Below, in pieces: positions 59,237 through 64,000 of a stretch of 64,000 nt of DNA. The notes beneath the pieces are model-generated. The model saw nothing but the letters and a program-made list of their open reading frames with translations, searched no databases and was not told the DNA's origin. This stretch comes from Streptomyces scabiei 87.22 (lineage in GTDB: Bacteria; Actinomycetota; Actinomycetes; Streptomycetales; Streptomycetaceae). Position 1 is the first letter of the stretch. Each line of letters opens with the position of its first letter. Made by a program: the position numbers and the translations under genes. The stretch is from contig NC_013929.1 in the NCBI RefSeq assembly GCF_000091305.1, forward strand, positions 9,796,001-9,860,000, given 5' to 3'.

Positions 59237-60093
59237 CGGGGGGCCAGCACGTGCTGGCGCTGGGTGCCGAGACGGTCGATGCCCAGCTCCATCACGTCGC
59301 CCGGCTGGAGGTAGACGGGCGGCGTGAGGCCCAGGCCGACGCCCGGCGGGGTGCCGGTGTTGATGAGGTCGCCGGGCTCCAGGACGAGGAACTGGCTGAG
59401 GTAGTGCACGATGACGTACGGATCGAAGACCATCGTCCTGGTGCTGCCGGTCTGCCGGCGCACCCCGTTGACGTCCAGCCACATGCCGAGGTCGAGGACG
59501 TCGTCGATCTCGTCGGCGGTGGCGAGCCAGGGGCCGGCCGGGTTGAAGGTCTCGGCGGACTTGCCCTTGGCCCACTGGCCGCCGCGCTCCAGCTGGAAGG
59601 CGCGCTCACTGACGTCGTTGACGACGACGTACCCGGCGATGGCGTCCCGGGCCGCCTCCACCGAGTCGAGGTAGGCGGTGCGACGGCCGATGACGATGCC
59701 CAGCTCCACCTCCCAGTCGGTCTTCGTGGAGCCGCGCGGGATACGCACGTCGTCGTGGGGGCCGATCAGGGTGTTGGGCGACTTGGTGAACAGGATCGGC
59801 TCGTCGGGCACGGGCATACCGCTCTCGGCCGCGTGGTCACGGTAGTTGAGGCCGATGCACAGGATCTGGTGAGGGCGTGCGAACGGGGCGCCGACGCGCT
59901 CCCCGGCGAACCGTGCCACCTGCCCCGCGGCCGTCCGCTCGGCCACGACGGGACGGACCCGGTCGATGCCGCCCGATCCGAAGAACTGCTCGTCGAAGTC
60001 CGTGACGACGTCGGAAAGGTCGACGTAGGTCCGGTCGTCGATCCGGGCGACGGGCTTCTCTGCGCCAGGGGCGCCGATGCGCATGAGGTACAC
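59233..60093 (-). CDS. FAH-family hydrolase, candidate diketo-deoxy-sugar-acid hydrolase
   Basis: 286 residues. ILCIGLNYRDHAAESG, then DWEVELGIVIG metal ligands, VNDVSERAFQ and GDLINTGTPPGVGLG. This variant, with SERAFQ and GQWAKGKS, resembles 2,4-diketo-3-deoxy-L-fuconate/rhamnonate hydrolases, which end the oxidative deoxysugar pathway; L-arabinose-type substrates are possible. GTG start for GGAG eight bases upstream. First enzyme gene after iclR in the leftward operon. Confidence 0.85.
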   Translation of the reverse strand: MYLMRIGAPGAEKPVARIDDRTYVDLSDVVTDFDEQFFGSGGIDRVRPVVAERTAAGQVARFAGERVGAPFARPHQILCIGLNYRDHAAESGMPVPDEPILFTKSPNTLIGPHDDVRIPRGSTKTDWEVELGIVIGRRTAYLDSVEAARDAIAGYVVVNDVSERAFQLERGGQWAKGKSAETFNPAGPWLATADEIDDVLDLGMWLDVNGVRRQTGSTRTMVFDPYVIVHYLSQFLVLEPGDLINTGTPPGVGLGLTPPVYLQPGDVMELGIDRLGTQRQHVLAPR

Positions 60094-60164
60094 GGGGCTG
60101 TCTCCAAGGGTGGTGCGGGACGGGTGAGCGGGGATGAGGGTGAGGTGCGGGAGGTGGCGGTGCG

Positions 60165-61025
60165 TCAGGTGTGGGGTGCCGCGAGCGGGCCGAGCAGGGC
60201 GCGGATCTCCTCGAACCCGTTCACCAGGTCGGACAGCGGGGTCCGGTAGGCGAGCGCGCTGACGCTCACCGCCCCGGAGGGGGTCGTGGGCGAGGTGAGG
60301 TACACGGGCACGGCGAGGCAGTTGACGCCGGTCTCGTTCTCCTGGTCGTCGCAGGCGTAGCCCTGTGCGGCCGCCGCCTCCAGCGCGCGGTGCAGTTCGG
60401 CGGCCGTGCACAGCGACCGGGGAGTGCGGCGCTCCAGCGGGAGGCCGCCGGCCCAGGTCTCGACCGCCTCCAGGGTCGTCAGTTCGCCGGACAGCAGCAG
60501 TTTGCCGACCGCCGTGGTGTGGGCCGCGTTGCGGCCGCCGATGGTCGAGGTCAGCTTCGCGGCGCCGGAGGGCGGGTCGACCTTGGCGCGGTAGACGACC
60601 TCCCGGCCGTCCAGGACCGCGTAGTGCGCCGTCTCGCCGAACCGCTCCGCCAGCGCCTCCAGCGCCGGGCGCACCCGGACGTGGTCGGGGCGCGCCTCGT
60701 GGTGGGCGAACGCCATGCGCAGGAACTCGTCCCCGAGCACATAGCGGCTGCCCGCGTCCTGATCGGCGAGGCCCGCCCGGCGCAGGGCGCCGAGCGCGCG
60801 GTGCACGGTCGGTTTCGGGCTGCCGATAGCGCGGGTCAGCTCGTCCAGACCCACCCCGTCGGGGTGGCGCGCGAGCTCCTTGAGGACGGCGAGTACCCGG
60901 TCCGAGCCGACGAGCCGGCCGCCGTCGGCGCCGGCCGCGCCGTCCTCGCCAAGGTCTGCCGGCCTGCCGGGGTCTGCCGAGCCGCCGGGGTCTGTCGATC
61001 CCTCGGATGTCTGCATATGCTTCAT
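60165..61025 (-). CDS. IclR-family regulator of the sugar-acid locus
   Basis: 286 residues. A 35-residue acidic, Gly/Asp-rich N-terminal arm precedes the HTH (VGLDELTRAIGSPKPTVHRALGAL); the effector domain shows TSTIGGRNAAHTTAVGKLLLS and ENETGVNCLAVPVYL. First gene of the leftward unit, divergent from the dehydratase, with a palindromic region between; expected to repress or activate both directions in response to a pathway acid. Confidence 0.9.
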   Translation of the reverse strand: MKHMQTSEGSTDPGGSADPGRPADLGEDGAAGADGGRLVGSDRVLAVLKELARHPDGVGLDELTRAIGSPKPTVHRALGALRRAGLADQDAGSRYVLGDEFLRMAFAHHEARPDHVRVRPALEALAERFGETAHYAVLDGREVVYRAKVDPPSGAAKLTSTIGGRNAAHTTAVGKLLLSGELTTLEAVETWAGGLPLERRTPRSLCTAAELHRALEAAAAQGYACDDQENETGVNCLAVPVYLTSPTTPSGAVSVSALAYRTPLSDLVNGFEEIRALLGPLAAPHT

Positions 61026-61031
61026 GGCGTT

Positions 61032-61062
61032 CCAAAATTTAGATCGTCATACCGATAATTGG
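61032..61062. promoter_or_regulatory. IclR operator region, divergent promoter
   Basis: An AT-rich stretch with imperfect dyad symmetry: CCAA and ATCG on the left mirrored by CGAT, AATT and TTGG on the right, spanning 31 bases between the iclR and dehydratase starts. GATAAT (61054-61059) may be the -10 of the dehydratase gene. Confidence 0.55.
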
Positions 61063-61075
61063 AAGCGGTGCCGGG

Positions 61076-62788
61076 ATGCCTCTACGCAGCGCACAGTGGT
61101 ACGCGGGCCAGGACCGCAACGCCTACATCCACCGCGCGTGGATGCGGCGGGGCGTGCCGGACGACGCCTTCACCGGCCGGCCCCAGATCGCCATCGCCAA
61201 CACCGCCTCCGACCTGACCCCCTGCAACGCCCACCTCGACGAGGTCGCGGCCTCCGTCCGCAACGGCGTGTACGAGGCGGGCGGCATCCCGCTGGACCTC
61301 CCGGTGGTGTCGCTGGGGGAGACGAACGTGCGGCCCACGGCCATGCTGTGGCGCAACATGGCCGCGATGGCCACGGAGGAGATGCTGCGGGCGAACCCCA
61401 TCGACGGCGTGGTGCTGCTGGGCGGCTGCGACAAGACCATTCCCTCGCTGCTGATGGCCGCCGCGTCGGTCGATCTGCCCGCGGTCGTCGTCCCCGGCGG
61501 ACCGATGCTCAACGGCACCTTCCGCGGCGGCCTGCTGGGCTGCGGCACCGGGGTGTGGCAGCTGTCGGAGGAGGTCCGCGCGGGCACGCTCTCGCAGGAG
61601 CAGTTCGTACGCTCCGAGTCCTCGATGATCCGCAGCCGCGGCCACTGCAACACCATGGGCACCGCCTCGACGATGGCCCTGGTCGCGGAGGCGCTGGGCA
61701 CGGTGATCCCCGGCGTCGCCGGGACCCCCGCACCCGACAGCCGGCTGCTGGAGGCCGCGCACCACACCGGCCGGCTGGCCGTCGACATGGTCGCCGGTGA
61801 CCGGCGGCCGGGCACCTTCCTGACCGAGGCGTCCTTCCACAACGCGATCGTCGCGCTCGCCGCCGTCGGCGGCTCCACCAACGCCGTCGTCCACCTCCTG
61901 GCCATCGCCGGCCGGCTCGGCATCCCGCTCACCCTGGACGACTTCGACCGCATCGGCTCCCGCGTGCCGGTCCTGGTGGACCTCCAGCCCGCCGGCCGCT
62001 TCCTCATGGAGGACTTCCACCGCGCCGGCGGCCTGCTCGCCGTCCTGCGCGAAGTACGCGACCTCCTCGACCCCGGCGCGCTGACCGTCACCGGCACCCC
62101 GCTGGTCGACTTCCTCGACGACGCCCCGATCTGGGACCCCGAGGTCATCCGCACCCGCGCCGAACCGCTGGTCGCCGAGGGCGGCATCGCCGTCCTGCGC
62201 GGCAACCTCGCCCCCGACGGTGCGCTGATCAAGCCGGCCGCAGCGTCCCCGCACCTGCTCCGGCACCGGGGGAGGGCCGTCGTGTTCGACTCCATCGAGG
62301 ACTTCCACGCCCGCGTCGACGACCCGGACCTCGACGTGGACGCCGACTCCGTCCTGGTGCTGCGCGGCTGCGGCCCCAAGGGCTACCCGGGCATGCCCGA
62401 GGTCTCCAACATGCCCCTGCCGAAGAAACTCCTCGAACAGGGCGTCCGTGACATGGTCCGCGTCTGCGACGGCCGGATGAGCGGGACGGCGTACGGCACG
62501 GTCGTCCTGCACGTCGCCCCGGAAGCTGCCGCCGGCGGCCCGCTCGCACTCGTCCGCACCGGCGACGTCATCACCCTCGACGTCGAGGCCCGCCGCATCG
62601 ACGTCGACGTCCCCGCCGCCGAACTCGCCGCCCGCAGGCCCGACCCGGCCACCGTCGACGCCTACGCCGCCCCCCGGCGCGGCTGGGAACGCCTGTACGT
62701 CGACCACGTCCTGCAGGCCGACACCGGAGCCGACCTGGACTTCCTGGTCGGCTCCAGCGGCTCGGAGGTGACCCGCGAGTCGCACTGA
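61076..62788 (+). CDS. IlvD/Edd-family sugar-acid dehydratase
   Basis: 570 residues. Fe-S cysteines in LTPCNAHLDE, GGCDKTIPS and RGHCNTMGTAST, the last near residue 190. Family dehydratases convert a 2,3-dihydroxy acid to a 2-keto-3-deoxy acid; the subgroup with FAH and zinc dehydrogenase neighbours acts on L-arabonate, D-xylonate, L-fuconate or similar. True branched-chain IlvD is usually elsewhere with ilvBNC. ATG chosen; GGAAG lies ten bases upstream. Confidence 0.9.
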   Translation: MPLRSAQWYAGQDRNAYIHRAWMRRGVPDDAFTGRPQIAIANTASDLTPCNAHLDEVAASVRNGVYEAGGIPLDLPVVSLGETNVRPTAMLWRNMAAMATEEMLRANPIDGVVLLGGCDKTIPSLLMAAASVDLPAVVVPGGPMLNGTFRGGLLGCGTGVWQLSEEVRAGTLSQEQFVRSESSMIRSRGHCNTMGTASTMALVAEALGTVIPGVAGTPAPDSRLLEAAHHTGRLAVDMVAGDRRPGTFLTEASFHNAIVALAAVGGSTNAVVHLLAIAGRLGIPLTLDDFDRIGSRVPVLVDLQPAGRFLMEDFHRAGGLLAVLREVRDLLDPGALTVTGTPLVDFLDDAPIWDPEVIRTRAEPLVAEGGIAVLRGNLAPDGALIKPAAASPHLLRHRGRAVVFDSIEDFHARVDDPDLDVDADSVLVLRGCGPKGYPGMPEVSNMPLPKKLLEQGVRDMVRVCDGRMSGTAYGTVVLHVAPEAAAGGPLALVRTGDVITLDVEARRIDVDVPAAELAARRPDPATVDAYAAPRRGWERLYVDHVLQADTGADLDFLVGSSGSEVTRESH

Positions 62789-62798
62789 CGGCGCCGAC

Positions 62799-63011
62799 AT
62801 GATGGATGTCGAGGCGTTCTGGTCCGAGACCGTCCACCGTGCCCACGAACGTGTCACCGGTGAACCGGACCGGCTCGGCAGGGCGTTGGAGGCGTCCCCC
62901 GAACCGGACCTGCAGTTCTCTGCGTGCACCACGTGGCTGCCGCCCTTCGGTCGCCGATGGCCTCGCTCGAGATTGTCAAGCGGTGTCATCGACTTCGGCC
63001 CGTCCGGGTGA
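62799..63011 (+). CDS. possible small or decayed gene
   Basis: 70 codons starting with ATGATG, 10 bases after the dehydratase stop. The first half reads VEAFWSETVHRAHERVTG like a soluble start, but the end loses codon bias, and a different frame (RLRPVRVNIDELPADADVMT) looks more protein-like downstream, so a frameshift is possible. No family recognised with confidence. Confidence 0.3.
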   Translation: MMDVEAFWSETVHRAHERVTGEPDRLGRALEASPEPDLQFSACTTWLPPFGRRWPRSRLSSGVIDFGPSG

Positions 63012-63144
63012 ACATCGACGAACTCCCCGCCGACGCTGACGTGATGACCACATTTAATGAGCCGCGGAATACGGATGCTCCGGACGCCACGGATGTGAGG
63101 GCAGCTCCTCCGGGTGCGTCCGACATCGAGCGTGAGGAGTTCTC

Positions 63145-63612
63145 GTGGATCCCGCAGTCATGGACATCACCCGGCAGGCATTGCTGTCGTCCTATCCCGA
63201 GGAGACCGAGGATCTCGACGCGGCCCTGGAACGGTTGGAGCGCCAGGGCCGTTCCCGGGCGCGGCCGCCGGTCGGCATGGGTGTCGACATGCTGCCGCTG
63301 GCCGACCACCTGCTTCCGGCGGTGGCGGCTCTCTTCGGCGCGGTGGGCGGCGCTCTGGCGGAGCAGACCGCCACGGTGCTGAGCGAGAAGACCCGGGCGG
63401 GACTGGCGAGGCTGCGCGGCGAACCGCACCACACCTTCGACCCCTTGGCCCCCGAGCAGGAGGAGGAGGTCCGCGCCGCGGTCGTCCTCATGCTCAAGGG
63501 GAAGGTCACCCCCGAGGAGGCCGACACGCTGGGGCTGGCCGTGGTCGGTGCGTTGCGCCTGCGCAACAGCGGCAACGGTGGCAATGGCGGCGCCGGTGGC
63601 CTGCGTGACTGA
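63145..63612 (+). CDS. protein of unknown function
   Basis: 155 residues, soluble or peripheral, with an acidic helical start (YPEETEDLDAALERLERQ), a hydrophobic patch near 52-70 and a Gly/Asn-rich tail. No family recognised. GTG start with AGGAG five bases upstream. Overlaps the start of the next gene by eight bases, so the two are cotranscribed. Confidence 0.7.
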   Translation: MDPAVMDITRQALLSSYPEETEDLDAALERLERQGRSRARPPVGMGVDMLPLADHLLPAVAALFGAVGGALAEQTATVLSEKTRAGLARLRGEPHHTFDPLAPEQEEEVRAAVVLMLKGKVTPEEADTLGLAVVGALRLRNSGNGGNGGAGGLRD

Positions 63613-64000
63613 GACGTCATTGGCGGATGCGAGGGCAGCCGCCGTCCCGGCACGCCCGGCCCAGCTCACCTCACCGACCCGCGGGCACTACCTGCTGCTG
63701 ATGGTCGTCCTGGCGGTCGCCGGAATCACCGCCGGCGCGCTGATCTTCAACGAGGTGCACGGTACGGCGTGGGGCCGGGCGCAGCTAGCCTGCGCGGAGT
63801 CGGTCGGGCCCTTGCACAGTGATCCACGGGAAGAGCTGCGACTCCAGATCGAGAACCTGTCCTGTGCCGCCCCCGCGGAGCGGCAGCGGGCCGCGGCCGG
63901 GCTGGCGGGCGGCGCGGCCGTCGTCGCGCTCGGACTGACGCTGACCTGGTGGCTGCCCCGTCGGCTGATCCGCCGGATCGGACCATTGACCGCCCCTCCG
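63605..64000 (+). CDS. membrane protein, 3' end outside window
   Basis: 132 codons visible. After an Ala-rich 27-residue start there is a helix (YLLLMVVLAVAGITAGALIF), a loop with two cysteines, a second helix (GGAAVVALGLTLTWWLP) and a basic end. This topology is seen at the N-terminus of actinobacterial M48/M56-type metalloproteases, but no catalytic motif lies within the window. GTG start overlaps the upstream stop. Confidence 0.6.
   Translation, partial: MTETSLADARAAAVPARPAQLTSPTRGHYLLLMVVLAVAGITAGALIFNEVHGTAWGRAQLACAESVGPLHSDPREELRLQIENLSCAAPAERQRAAAGLAGGAAVVALGLTLTWWLPRRLIRRIGPLTAPP

Noticed and set aside
61082..62989. 635-codon minus-strand frame
   Set aside because: Antisense to the IlvD/Edd dehydratase.
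1..64000. Prophage, insertion sequence, tRNA or rRNA genes
   Set aside because: No transposase, integrase, phage structural protein or convincing tRNA cloverleaf was seen by reading; a tRNA scan would confirm.

Overview
This is high-GC actinobacterial DNA, almost certainly from a Streptomyces chromosome. Genes show G or C in nearly every third codon position, AGGAG-type ribosome sites, frequent GTG and TTG starts, and four-base stop/start overlaps. The gene families also fit: SdgC-type aryl-CoA hydroxylase, GH62 arabinofuranosidase, an actinobacterial ribosome-inactivating protein, XRE-transmembrane proteins, GlsB, DUF4232 and PASTA-less Ser/Thr kinases. I see no rRNA, tRNA, CRISPR array, insertion sequence, phage module or large antibiotic cluster. 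Everything below rests on reading the sequence; no database search was run.

Layout. 1-7 kb: a leftward operon (FAH hydrolase, cupin, thioesterase, aryl-CoA ligase, monooxygenase/OYE fusion cut by the window edge) that looks like a CoA-dependent route for salicylate or anthranilate, with a divergent RidA-like gene. 7-15 kb: secreted M4 protease, VWA protein, an orphan, an SDR/hydrolase pair behind twin TetR-type operators, a 16-copy 13-bp tandem repeat, a type B carboxylesterase and GlsB. 15-23 kb: XRE-transmembrane protein, an IclR regulator divergent from a polyEA protein, amino-acid permease, cyclase-family hydrolase, Lrp regulator, a decayed aspartase gene and a second IclR. 23-30 kb: secreted DUF4232 protein, GH62 enzyme, 5'-nucleotidase-like protein, HEAT/LRV repeat protein, DUF4291.

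30-40 kb: PadR regulator, SnoaL-like protein behind an AT-rich palindrome, methyltransferase, small membrane protein, NarL-type two-component system, LacI remnant, VOC protein, ABC/FtsX exporter, I36-type secreted inhibitor. 40-46 kb: exo/endonuclease-phosphatase protein, a secreted ribosome-inactivating protein with all catalytic residues, a paralogous IF-1 coupled to a GNAT gene, a RimJ/L-like GNAT, PIG-L deacetylase. 46-56 kb: Tat-exported molybdenum hydroxylase, methyltransferase, a frameshifted toxin-like gene, a receptor kinase with an eight-repeat PQQ-type propeller, and a 921-residue secreted alpha/beta-hydrolase. 56-64 kb: TetR/GNAT divergent pair, then a sugar-acid catabolic locus (IlvD/Edd dehydratase opposite IclR, FAH hydrolase, zinc dehydrogenase, GNAT), ending in an incomplete membrane protein.

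The most noteworthy points are the intact secreted ribosome-inactivating protein beside a second IF-1 gene, the aryl-CoA hydroxylation operon, the 13-bp x 16 repeat, the aspartase and LacI remnants, and a doubly frameshifted toxin-like gene.
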